DNA of 18,716 nt from GCA-2731375 sp046582635 (GTDB taxonomy: Bacteria > Pseudomonadota > Alphaproteobacteria > GCA-2731375): contig JAYGEA010000025.1 in the NCBI GenBank assembly GCA_046582635.1, positions 1-18,716 of the forward strand, in the 5' to 3' direction. Made by a program: the position numbers and the translations under genes. Positions 6,608 through 14,125 of this stretch are shown here, piece by piece. Each line of letters opens with the position of its first letter. Position 1 is the first letter of the stretch. Below the pieces are notes generated by a model. The model ran no database searches, was not told the DNA's origin, and worked only from the letters and a program-made list of their open reading frames with translations.

Positions 6608-8290
6608 TCACCCTTTTTTCGCCAAGGCCGCCTCGCGGATCGCCGTCAAGGTGGTGCGGGTGTTGATCGCCTCGGGGTCGGTGCGCAGTTCAAGAACCGC
6701 TACCGTGTCGGCGGCCAGGGCCCGGTCCAACGCGGCGGCAAAATCCTCGCTGCGTTCGACAAATTCGCCAAACGCCCCAAACGATTGGGCATAGGCGGCG
6801 AAATCGGGATTGCGCAGATCCGTCGCCACTTCCCGGCCGGGATAATCGCGCTCCTGATGCATGCGAATGGTGCCGAACATGCCGTTGTTGATGACCAGAT
6901 AGATCGGCTTCAAATCATATTGCAGCGCCGTCGCCAGTTCGTTGCTGGCCATCAAAAACCCGCCATCGCCGACGAAACAGACCGTGGTCCGATGCGGAAA
7001 CGCCACCGCCGCCGCCAGGGCCGCAGGCACGCCGTAGCCCATGGCGCCGTTGGTGGGCCCAACCTGGGAGGGATAGGTGGAAAACGGCAGGTAGCGATGG
7101 GCCCAGCCGGAAAAATTGCCCGCATCATTGGCCACCAGGGCATCTTTAGGCAAACGTTCGCGCAGCACGCGGAGAACATCCGCCATGTCCAGATCACCCA
7201 GGCTGGGTTGAATATCCACATAAGCCAGATATTCCCGCCGCGCCGCCGCCAGGTCGTCGGCCCAGGCGGCGCCATCCACCGCCGGCAGGGCCAGGGCGGC
7301 GGCGGCGAAGGCCGCCATGCCGGCGTTGATGGGCAGTTCCGCCCGATAAACCCGGCCCAGTTCCTCCGGGTCGGGATGCACATGCACCATGGGTTGTTGC
7401 GGGACCGGAATATCCAGCAAGGTGTAGCCCTGGGTGGTCTGCTCGCCCAATCGCGGGCCCACCGCCAACAACAAATCGGTCTCCCGCAGGCGGGCGATCA
7501 GGGCCGGGTTGGAGCCGATACCAACCTCGCCGATGTAGTTGTCATGGTGATTGTCGAAGCGGTCCTGATTGCGAAAGGCACAGCAGACGGGCAGGCCGTT
7601 GGCCTCGGCGAATTTGGTAATATCGGCCACGGCACCGGGCGTCCAGGTGCCGCCGCCCAGCATCATGATAGGGCGTTTCGCGGCCGCCAATTTGGCCCGC
7701 AATTCCGCCATATCGTCCGGGCCGGGATGGGCCTGGACAGCGCGGTAGGTCTTGGCATCGCCGACACCCGAGAGATCGCACAACATATCCTCGGGCAGGG
7801 ACAGAACCACCGGACCGGGCCGCCCCGACGTGGCCACGTGAAAGGCCTGGCTGACCAGCTCGGGAATTCTGCTCGCATCCTGAATTTCGGCGGACCATTT
7901 GCTGACCTGGCCAAAGAAGCGGCGGAAATCCATTTCCTGAAACGCCTCCCGCTCCATCATTCCGCGGCCGACCTGACCCACGAACAGCACCAAGGGGGAG
8001 CTATCCTGGAACGCCGTATGCAGCCCCACGACCGCATGACAGGCGCCAGGGCCACGGGTGACGAAGCAGATGCCCGGCTGTCCCGTCAGCTTGCCGTAGG
8101 CTTCCGCCATGTTGGCGGCGTTGGCCTCATGACGGCAGGTCAGCAGACGAATTTCGGGCGTATCGTGCAGGGCATCCAAGGCCGCCAAATAGCTCTCGCC
8201 GGGGACACAGAACGCCGTATTAACGTTATGAACTTTCAACTGATCGACCAGGATCTGGCCGCCGGTACGCATGTTGGAGCTGTTTGGCAT
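6608..8290 (-). CDS. Thiamine diphosphate-dependent enzyme, acetolactate synthase-like
   Basis: This 560-residue enzyme has the three-domain architecture of the acetolactate synthase/benzoylformate decarboxylase superfamily. The N-terminal pyrimidine-binding domain carries the catalytic Glu (RHEANAANMAEAYGK, E55). The middle domain is present, and the C-terminal domain has the ThDP motif starting at GDGGF (residues 441-445) and ending at NN (468-469), with normal spacing. No catalytic small-subunit gene is next to it and the substrate is not recognisable, so it is unlikely to be the main IlvB. Possible roles include 2-oxo acid decarboxylation or carboligation. The frame is open further upstream to 8410, but that extension is not family-like. 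The ATG at 8290 gives the normal start, although no strong ribosome-binding site is visible. Confidence 0.85.
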   Translation of the reverse strand: MPNSSNMRTGGQILVDQLKVHNVNTAFCVPGESYLAALDALHDTPEIRLLTCRHEANAANMAEAYGKLTGQPGICFVTRGPGACHAVVGLHTAFQDSSPLVLFVGQVGRGMMEREAFQEMDFRRFFGQVSKWSAEIQDASRIPELVSQAFHVATSGRPGPVVLSLPEDMLCDLSGVGDAKTYRAVQAHPGPDDMAELRAKLAAAKRPIMMLGGGTWTPGAVADITKFAEANGLPVCCAFRNQDRFDNHHDNYIGEVGIGSNPALIARLRETDLLLAVGPRLGEQTTQGYTLLDIPVPQQPMVHVHPDPEELGRVYRAELPINAGMAAFAAAALALPAVDGAAWADDLAAARREYLAYVDIQPSLGDLDMADVLRVLRERLPKDALVANDAGNFSGWAHRYLPFSTYPSQVGPTNGAMGYGVPAALAAAVAFPHRTTVCFVGDGGFLMASNELATALQYDLKPIYLVINNGMFGTIRMHQERDYPGREVATDLRNPDFAAYAQSFGAFGEFVERSEDFAAALDRALAADTVAVLELRTDPEAINTRTTLTAIREAALAKKG

Positions 8291-8484
8291 AATGTGTGGT
8301 GTCTCGCAATTTATTGAAATCGGTCGGGAGAGGGGTGGATTGTAGACCAAGGTGGATTTCGAAACGAGGTCTGGTAATTCCAAATCGAAGGTATTGCGAT
8401 CTCTGGACATTGAACCTAGTTTAAATTCTCGTGTCGTTGATTATCTTGTAAAGTGCAAGATTGTAGCCGGAGGTTAGTAATAAT
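8291..8484. other. Divergent intergenic region (TPP enzyme / PAS_5)
   Basis: This 194-bp AT-richer gap separates two divergent genes and must hold both promoters. A weak TTGATT at 8437-8442, followed after 17 nt by an imperfect -10-like stretch, could serve the plus-strand gene. GGAGG at 8470-8474 is its ribosome-binding site, rather far from the ATG. Nothing else is supported. Confidence 0.3.
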
Positions 8485-8973
8485 ATGGAACAGGCACGAC
8501 CACCTACCGACGGCGCCTCTAATATAATCAGTCTTTTCAAATATTGGACATCCATACACCCCAGCGAAGGATTGCCGGGCCGGCGGGATTTCGACCCGAC
8601 GGAAATTCCGCAATTACTGCCTAAATTATGGTTGGTGGATGCCGTGGGCATGCCAGTTTGATTTCGCTTTCGTCTCGTGGGCACGGCCATCACGTCGTTT
8701 ACGGGACGTGACAGCACGGGAAAGTGGCTGGATGAAGTCTATGACGACTTCCCAAATACTGGTGCTTGCCGGCGCATGAAGCGATGTGTGACAACCGGCG
8801 AACCTCTCTATCAACGAGGCAATATTATATCCAACCCGGATACCGAAGGACTGGAGGCGGAGCGAATTTATTTGCCCCTGGCATCCGACGGCCGATCTGA
8901 CGACATAATTGCCATTATGACGATTTATCTCGGCGAGCGGCCAATCAACAACACTGTCATGTCCTTGTTCTAG
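8485..8973 (+). pseudogene. PAS_5 family sensor-like protein, interrupted by in-frame TGA
   Basis: One frame runs from ATG 8485 to TAG 8971-8973 and is broken only by TGA at 8659-8661. The first 58 residues contain the PAS_5 entry motif (LPGRRDFDPTEIPQLLPKLWLVD). After the TGA the same frame continues directly with FRFRLVGTAITSFTGRDSTGKWLDEV, the next conserved block of the family, with no gap or frame change. The intact protein would be about 162 residues, normal for PAS_5. It is therefore a point nonsense mutation (for example CGA or TGG to TGA), a sequence error, or possible readthrough. Other genes here stop at TGA, so code reassignment is not supported. GGAGG lies 10 nt ahead of the ATG. 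PAS_5 proteins are small cytoplasmic proteins of unknown ligand. The stop overlaps the stop of the convergent decarboxylase. Confidence 0.8.
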
Positions 8974-10388
8974 ACAAGGCTCCGCGCCGTGTCCTGAATG
9001 GCCCGCCAGGCGGCCGCCACGTGGCGGGGTTGGGTATACGTCTGCCCCACGGCGAAGCGGATGGCGTAGACGCCCCGGACGCTGTTTTGCGTCAGATATA
9101 AATCACCCGAGTCATTCAATTTCAGCAGCAAGGTTTCGTTCAGGCGGTCCAATTCAGCCTCATCATCCACGCCTGGAGGGTGATAGCGGAAGTTAAACAG
9201 CGCCAAGGACAGCGGCGCCAGGATTTCGAAGTCCGGCGCCAACCCCACCCAGTCCGCAGCCTCGCGGGCCATCTCAATATGGGCGGCGATGCGGCGGCGA
9301 ATTTCGGCGACGCCATAACTGCGCAGCACGAACCACAATTTCAGGGCGCGGAAGCGGCGGCCCAGGGGCACGCTCCAATTCCGATAATCGATCACCTGAT
9401 CGCCCTCGCGGGTTTTCAAGAAGGCCGGCAGGATATCCAGTGTCCGCACCAGGTCGTCTCCAGAGCGAACGAAATGGGCGCAACAATCAAAATTCGTGAA
9501 CAGCCATTTATGCGGATTGAAGGCAAAACTATCCACCGCCTCGATCCCTTCGATCATCCACCGCCATTCGGGAAGCACCAGGGCCGTACCGGCCCAGGCG
9601 GCATCCACATGCAAATAGATACCGTGGCGTTGGCAAATCTCAGCGATGGGCCGCAATGGATCGACCGCGCCAACCCCCGTCGTGCCCAATGTCGCGATGA
9701 CGCAACATGGCGTGTGACCCGCCGCGATATCCGCCTCGATCGCGCCGGCCAAGGCGTCGGGCTGCATGGCGAAATTTTCGTCCACCGGTAATTTACGAAG
9801 GTATTCCAGGCCCATGCCGGCAACCATGACATCCTTGTCGGCGGCTGAATGGACCTGTTCGGAAACATAGACGCACAGTGGCGCGAGACCCATGAGCCCC
9901 TTCGCATTGCCCTGCCATCCCGTCACCCGTTCCCGCGCCGTCAACAGCGCGCACAGCATGGCGGAAGAGGCGCTGTCCTGGATGACGCCGTCGAACCCTT
10001 GCGGCAGGCAGATCATCTGCCGCAGCCAGTCCAGTACGCGGGTCTCCATCTCGGTCGCCGCCGGCGAGGTCTGCCACAGCATGCATTGCGGCGCCACGGT
10101 GGCCACAAGCATCTCCGCCAGCACGGCGGGGGGCGAGGAATTGGCCGGGAAATAGGCAAAGAACGATGGGTGCTGCCAATGGGTGATACCGGGCATGACC
10201 TGAGCCTGAAAGTCGGCAAAAATCTGTTCCATCGGCTCGCCTTCCTCGGGCGCCGAAAGGGCCAGTTGGGCCGCGATCTCGCCCGGCTTGACCTGGGACA
10301 TCACGGGGTAGTCCTCGACGCCGGCCAGATAGTCCGCCATCCAATCAACAAAGGCATGTCCGTGACGGCGAAATTCCTCGGGCTCCAT
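8970..10388 (-). CDS. PLP-dependent aromatic-L-amino-acid decarboxylase family protein
   Basis: This 472-residue group II decarboxylase is of normal length. The cofactor lysine is K294 in FNPHKWLF. D262 of HVDAAWAG would bind the pyridine nitrogen, and H180 in SEQVHSAADKD would stack on the ring. The N-terminal THWQHPSFFAYFPANSS block is typical of aromatic amino acid decarboxylases (DOPA, tryptophan, tyrosine), but the exact substrate cannot be read. The stretch QDSASSAMLCALLTAR corresponds to the usual GSAS-containing PLP phosphate-binding segment with Asp in place of the usual Gly. The ATG at 10388 follows GGAGG with about 5-nt spacing, so a TTG at 10400 is rejected. It is divergent from the thioesterase gene across 67 bp and ends over the stop of the PAS_5 gene. 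Confidence 0.92.
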   Translation of the reverse strand: MEPEEFRRHGHAFVDWMADYLAGVEDYPVMSQVKPGEIAAQLALSAPEEGEPMEQIFADFQAQVMPGITHWQHPSFFAYFPANSSPPAVLAEMLVATVAPQCMLWQTSPAATEMETRVLDWLRQMICLPQGFDGVIQDSASSAMLCALLTARERVTGWQGNAKGLMGLAPLCVYVSEQVHSAADKDVMVAGMGLEYLRKLPVDENFAMQPDALAGAIEADIAAGHTPCCVIATLGTTGVGAVDPLRPIAEICQRHGIYLHVDAAWAGTALVLPEWRWMIEGIEAVDSFAFNPHKWLFTNFDCCAHFVRSGDDLVRTLDILPAFLKTREGDQVIDYRNWSVPLGRRFRALKLWFVLRSYGVAEIRRRIAAHIEMAREAADWVGLAPDFEILAPLSLALFNFRYHPPGVDDEAELDRLNETLLLKLNDSGDLYLTQNSVRGVYAIRFAVGQTYTQPRHVAAAWRAIQDTARSLV

Positions 10389-10455
10389 GGCTTCCTCCAA
10401 CGGCGATAGTGGTTATATTCGGGCCGACCAAATCCAATCAGGCAAGGCCAGTGTA

Positions 10456-11346
10456 ATGAGTGAGTTTGTAACCATTTTTCGGGGCAGCGTGAATGCCTGG
10501 GAATGCGATATCATGGGACATTTCAATATTCAGTTCTACGCCGCGAAGATTTCCGAGGGCTTGGGTCATCTGCTGCAAGAATTTGGACTATCGGAGATAT
10601 CGCTGCAAAATCAAAAAATCTTCTCCCGCTATCAAGGCGAGATGCATGCGGGTGACATTCTGGAGGTTCGCGCCGCCGTGCTCTCGGTAGGCGATTGCAG
10701 CATCGATATTCTTGCCGAAATCATCAATTCCGCCACCCATCAATTGTCCGCCAGTTTTGAATTGCATTGCCTCGCAACGGATGCCGCCGGGCAACGGCCC
10801 CTGCCATGGCCCGATGAGATTAGGGAAAATCTTACCTCATCAATCATCGAACCTCCCGCCCAAATTCGCCCGCCCACGGCGGGGCGCGCCCTGCCCAGGG
10901 TTCCAGGTCAGCGGGCGGATAGCTTTGTTTCCTCGCGGGGCACCATCGATGCCTGGGATTGCGACAGCCGGGGAGAGATGTGCCTGCGGCAGTACTACGC
11001 CATCGCATCCGACGGCATCGGTCCAACGCGCCACCGCATGGGCTTTACCCGCGAGCTGGCCAGAACCAGGCACTGGGGCGGGGTGGCGCTGGAATATGCG
11101 GTCGCGTTTCTCGCCCCCATCCAATCAGGGGATATCTATTCGCTGCGGACGGGGTTGTTGGACCTTGCCGACAAGACCTTCCGCGTCGGCCATCGCCTGC
11201 ACAACGACACCAGCGGCGAGGTGGCCGCGACCTTCGACATCGTCGCCTGCATGTTCGATCTGCAGGCCCGGCGCGCCATGACCATTCCGGACGAAATCCG
11301 GACCCAGGCCGAGACGATGATGATTGATTGGCCCACCGAAGATTAA
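10456..11346 (+). CDS. Tandem hot-dog (4HBT-like) acyl-CoA thioesterase family protein
   Basis: This 296-residue protein is built of two related halves. The N-half has RGSVNAWECDIMGHFNIQF from residue 9, the usual thioesterase hot-dog entry with the Asp and MGHxN motif. The C-half repeats it at residue 161 (RGTIDAWDCDSRGEMCLRQY), and both halves end near a PDEIR motif. The second copy keeps the Asp but loses the His/Asn, so it may be structural. The likely reaction is hydrolysis of an acyl-CoA, substrate unknown; a carnitine or betainyl-CoA thioesterase-like role is possible. The ATG at 10456 has AAGG about 9 nt upstream. It is divergent from the decarboxylase and ends before the 11369-11464 palindrome. 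Confidence 0.75.
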   Translation: MSEFVTIFRGSVNAWECDIMGHFNIQFYAAKISEGLGHLLQEFGLSEISLQNQKIFSRYQGEMHAGDILEVRAAVLSVGDCSIDILAEIINSATHQLSASFELHCLATDAAGQRPLPWPDEIRENLTSSIIEPPAQIRPPTAGRALPRVPGQRADSFVSSRGTIDAWDCDSRGEMCLRQYYAIASDGIGPTRHRMGFTRELARTRHWGGVALEYAVAFLAPIQSGDIYSLRTGLLDLADKTFRVGHRLHNDTSGEVAATFDIVACMFDLQARRAMTIPDEIRTQAETMMIDWPTED

Positions 11347-11368
11347 TGCCAAACATCAACACATTTAC

Positions 11369-11464
11369 GTCATTGCCGGGCTTGACCCGGCAATCCAGGG
11401 CAACAAATACCGAAATTGGGGCCCTGGATTCCCGGGTCTCCGCTACGCTACGCCCGGGAATGAC
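11369..11464. repeat. Alphaproteobacterial-type intergenic palindromic repeat
   Basis: Two nested inverted pairs are visible. The outer pair is 11369-11380 with 11453-11464 (11 of 12) and the inner pair is 11386-11400 with 11422-11436 (14 of 15). The sequence CATTGCCGGGCTTGACCCGG at 11371-11390 belongs to a palindrome type that I recognise as common and dispersed in alphaproteobacterial genomes. It lies between the convergent thioesterase and crotonase genes and may stop or stabilise both transcripts. The rest of the 172-bp gap shows nothing. Confidence 0.8.
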
Positions 11465-11518
11465 AACCTGCTGTGAAACAATTCCTCAACATATGAGGTC
11501 TTCGACTAAGAAATTGCC

Positions 11519-12379
11519 TTATTCGAACTCCCGCTCTTTCCACCAGGGATAAAAATCCGGCATGTCGGTGCTGGGCTTCATGGTGTAGTTGCCGGGGCGT
11601 TTTTCCAGGAACGACTGCACGCCTTCATAGGCATCGGGCAATTGCCCCATGCCGCGAATGCCCCGGCTGTCGATTTTATGGGCTTCCATGGGGTGATCGG
11701 CGCCGAGCATTTTCCACATCATGTGCCGGCACAGGGCGACGGAAACGGCGGAGGTATTATCGGCGATCTCGCGCCCGATGGCACGGGCGGCGGGCAGCAG
11801 ATCATCGGGTTCGACGACCCGGCTGACCAGGCCGCCCTTCAAGGCCTCCTCGGCCGGGAATACCCGCCCGCTCATGACCCATTCCATGGCCTGGGCGATG
11901 CCCACCAGGCGGGGCAGAAACCAGGAGGAACAAGCCTCCATCACCACGCCGCGGCGGGTGAAGACCAGGCCAAAACGGGCGTTAGTGGAGGCGATGCGGA
12001 AATCCATGGGCAACTGCATGGTCACGCCGACGCCGACGGCGGGGCCATTGACGGCGGCAATCAACGGTTTCTTGGATTCGAACAGGCGTAGCGTGACCCG
12101 CCCACCACCATCCCGCCATTGATCAATGGGGCCCTCGCCCTCGCGCTCTTTCATATCGAACGTCGCGGCACCACGCGAGAGATCAGCACCGGCGCAAAAA
12201 GCCCGGCCAGCGCCGGTGAAGATCACCGCGCGCACGTCGTCGTCGGCATCGGTCCGGTCGATCGCATCGATAATTTCGTCCAGCATGACGCCCGTGAAGG
12301 CGTTCAGCTTGTCGGGGCGGTTCATGGTAATGGTGGCGATACCGTCCTCGACTTCATACAAAATGTCCTGATAACTCAC
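11519..12379 (-). CDS. Enoyl-CoA hydratase/isomerase (crotonase) family protein
   Basis: This 286-residue crotonase has the N-terminal MNRPDKLNAF, the oxyanion-hole AFCAGADLS (about residues 60-68) and AAVNGPAVGVGV (108-119). The two Glu residues of classical enoyl-CoA hydratase (in the GGGCE and FGxPE positions) are replaced by T120 and F140. Instead E148 occurs in VVMEACSSWFLPRL, aligning with the catalytic Glu of delta3,delta2-enoyl-CoA isomerases (SPEGCSS-type). An isomerase-like or other crotonase reaction is therefore more likely than hydration. The C-terminal extension ends in FYPWWKEREFE. The GTG start at 12379 has GGGAG about 8 nt upstream. It sits 2 nt after the carboxymuconolactone-decarboxylase-like gene, so the two form an operon. 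Confidence 0.9.
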   Translation of the reverse strand: MSYQDILYEVEDGIATITMNRPDKLNAFTGVMLDEIIDAIDRTDADDDVRAVIFTGAGRAFCAGADLSRGAATFDMKEREGEGPIDQWRDGGGRVTLRLFESKKPLIAAVNGPAVGVGVTMQLPMDFRIASTNARFGLVFTRRGVVMEACSSWFLPRLVGIAQAMEWVMSGRVFPAEEALKGGLVSRVVEPDDLLPAARAIGREIADNTSAVSVALCRHMMWKMLGADHPMEAHKIDSRGIRGMGQLPDAYEGVQSFLEKRPGNYTMKPSTDMPDFYPWWKEREFE

Positions 12380-12381
12380 GC

Positions 12382-12951
12382 TCAGTCTCCCATTGCTGAC
12401 GTACGGGCGATCATTTCAGCCTCCACGCCGTCTTCCATCTCGATGCCCATGGCATCGTTAAAACGGTTGAAAAATCCGCACAAGGCGATGCGCAGGGTCA
12501 ACTCAACGATCTGCTCTTCGCTGAAATGCGCCCGCAAGCGTTCATGCATGGCATCGCGAATGCGGCCCGGTGTCTCGGTCACCTGCATGGCATAATCGCG
12601 CACCACCATATCAACATCATCAAAGCCCGGCACTTGTTCGGCCAGAATATTCTCCATCGCCGCCGCCGACAGCCCCTGATCCATCAGGCGGGGGGCGTGA
12701 TGGGCGACACAATAGTCGCATTCGTTCAGTTTCGAAACCACGACCAGGGCAATTTCCAAATGCCGTTTCGCCAATACCGCCTCGTCCGCCAATTCCAACA
12801 ACAGCCCCATGATATGGCGCAGGGCCGGCGGCCGGTGCGCGAAAATCTTCACCTGATTGAGGAACGGGCCATAGTCCTTGGCGTAACGTTCATAAATGGG
12901 CCGGGCATCGGCCGGCACCTCGTCAATTTCAATGTCTCTAACCCGTGGCAT
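12382..12951 (-). CDS. Carboxymuconolactone decarboxylase / AhpD-like protein
   Basis: This 189-residue protein has the CMD/AhpD active-site pattern ECDYCVAHH (E77, C78, C81, H84, H85), which in AhpD-type members is a redox-active CXXC with a proton-relay histidine. The surrounding helical core (LELADEAVLAKRHLEIALVVVSKLN) is typical. Both alkylhydroperoxidase-type reduction and a lactone decarboxylase-type role are possible; the CXXC favours redox activity. The ATG at 12951 follows AAGGAGG with about 7-nt spacing. It leads the crotonase gene by 2 nt and lies only 28 bp from the 12980-13246 element, so its promoter probably lies in or beyond that element. Confidence 0.88.
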   Translation of the reverse strand: MPRVRDIEIDEVPADARPIYERYAKDYGPFLNQVKIFAHRPPALRHIMGLLLELADEAVLAKRHLEIALVVVSKLNECDYCVAHHAPRLMDQGLSAAAMENILAEQVPGFDDVDMVVRDYAMQVTETPGRIRDAMHERLRAHFSEEQIVELTLRIALCGFFNRFNDAMGIEMEDGVEAEMIARTSAMGD

Positions 12952-12979
12952 CTGTGGCCTCCTTTTCCGTCTTGTTGTG

Positions 12980-13246
12980 TAATACCAACCGGCGCTGATA
13001 GGTACCTATGGAGATCGTCTCCGCGCTCCCTCGGGTAGGAGAGTCGGCGCAGGCGATGTGGGATATCGTCAAGCCTACTCGACGCCATCCGAGGGTGCGC
13101 GGAGACGACCCGGAGGGCGCCTTTTGGGAGCTTTCGGATGGCGTCGCGCACGCCTAACGATACCCCGTATCGTGTCGTCGCACGCTCCGACCCGAAAACT
13201 CACAAAAGGCGTCTCCATGGGTACCTATCAGCGCCGGTTGGTATTA
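12980..13246. mobile_element. MITE-like 267-bp element with 35-nt terminal inverted repeats
   Basis: The terminal arms 12980-13014 and 13212-13246 match in inverted orientation at 34 of 35 positions. Inside them, two more inverted pairs follow at once: 13015-13034 with 13089-13108 (19 of 20), and 13118-13137 with 13192-13211 (18 of 20). A small perfect hairpin lies at 13157-13173. These pairs nest without crossing and could fold into a three-way junction; a competing 12-nt pair is 13081-13092 with 13134-13145. The ends TA...TA would fit a TA target-site duplication, as used by IS630/Tc1-type transposases, but this is inference. It has no coding capacity of its own. It accounts for most of the 337 bp between the CMD and LLM genes. 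Confidence 0.75.
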
Positions 13247-13288
13247 TACCTGAATGAGCCTTGGCAATGTCATGGAAACAGGTGCGAT

Positions 13289-14125
13289 ATGGAATTCGGT
13301 GTCTCTCTCTTCCCAACGGATTATTCGATCACGCCGGCCGAATTGGCCGTGGCGGCCGAGGAACGGGGCTTTGAGTCTATCTGGTTCCCCGAGCATTCCC
13401 ACATTCCGCTGTCCCGCAAATCCCCCTGGCCCGGCGGCCCGGAACTGCCGAAGCCGTATTACGATTGCATGGATCCCTTCGTGGCCCTGGCCACCGCCGC
13501 CTCCGTTACCAAAACGCTCAAGTTATGCACGGGCATCTGCCTGATCATCCAGCGCGACGTCATCCAATTGGCCAAGGAAACCGCGACCCTGGACCAGCTA
13601 TCAAATGGCCGGTTGATCCTGGGCGTGGGCGCGGGCTGGAACGCCGAAGAAATGGCCGACCACGGTACGGAATACAAGACCCGCATGAGCCTGATGGCCG
13701 AGAAAATCGCCGCCCTGAAAACCATCTGGACCGAGAGTAAGCCGGAATATCACGGCAAGTTCGTGGATTTTGAGCCGATGATGACCTGGCCCAAGCCGGT
13801 TCAGAAGCCGCACCCGCAGATACTGGTGGGGGGCGGGTTCCCCCACGCGGCCAAGCGCGCCATTGCCTATGGCGACGGCTGGATGCCCATCGGCGGCCGC
13901 GGCTGGGACGTCATGGAAACCCTGCCGAAATTCCGCCAGATGGCGGCCGAAGCCGACCGCAACCCCGATGACCTGCCGATCTCCATCTTCGGCACGGCGG
14001 ACGATGGCGATGTCATCAAGGGCTACCGGGACGCGGGCGTCGCGCGATCAGTGTTCGGTCTGCCCTCGGCCAACAGGGACGAAATAATGCCTCTGCTGGA
14101 TCAGTATGCGGCGCTGATTGCCTAA
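13289..14125 (+). CDS. LLM-class flavin-dependent oxidoreductase (luciferase-like, F420/FMN)
   Basis: This predicted 278-residue TIM-barrel enzyme belongs to the luciferase-like monooxygenase superfamily. It has the N-terminal FGVSLFPTDYSI and EERGFESIWFPEHSHIP (residues 24-40), the LATAASVTKTLKLCTGICL barrel strand, LDQLSNGRLILGVGAGWNAEE (about 106-126) and QKPHPQILVGGG. It resembles the F420-dependent TIGR03619 type, but the cofactor (F420 or FMN) is not decided by sequence alone. The frame is open upstream into the 12980-13246 element. The ATG at 13289 was chosen because the family N-terminus starts with MEFGVSLFP, even though its ribosome-binding site is weak. An ATG at 13217 lies in the right terminal repeat. 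The stop overlaps the stop of the convergent dioxygenase. Confidence 0.88.
   Translation: MEFGVSLFPTDYSITPAELAVAAEERGFESIWFPEHSHIPLSRKSPWPGGPELPKPYYDCMDPFVALATAASVTKTLKLCTGICLIIQRDVIQLAKETATLDQLSNGRLILGVGAGWNAEEMADHGTEYKTRMSLMAEKIAALKTIWTESKPEYHGKFVDFEPMMTWPKPVQKPHPQILVGGGFPHAAKRAIAYGDGWMPIGGRGWDVMETLPKFRQMAAEADRNPDDLPISIFGTADDGDVIKGYRDAGVARSVFGLPSANRDEIMPLLDQYAALIA

Noticed and set aside
6785..8317. Long open frame on the plus strand opposite the TPP enzyme
   Set aside because: It lies wholly antisense to a firm family member, contains no recognisable motif, and is typical of a GC-rich antisense shadow.
8659..8661. TGA as selenocysteine or a reassigned codon
   Set aside because: No selenocysteine insertion hairpin was identified after it, and other genes in the window (for example mgtE and phaC) stop normally at TGA.
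11369..11464. Palindrome as a tRNA or structured RNA gene
   Set aside because: The pairing is a simple nested palindrome without cloverleaf features, and the sequence type is a known dispersed repeat.
13058..13288. Upstream extension of the LLM frame
   Set aside because: It runs through the repeat element; the conserved family N-terminus starts at 13289.
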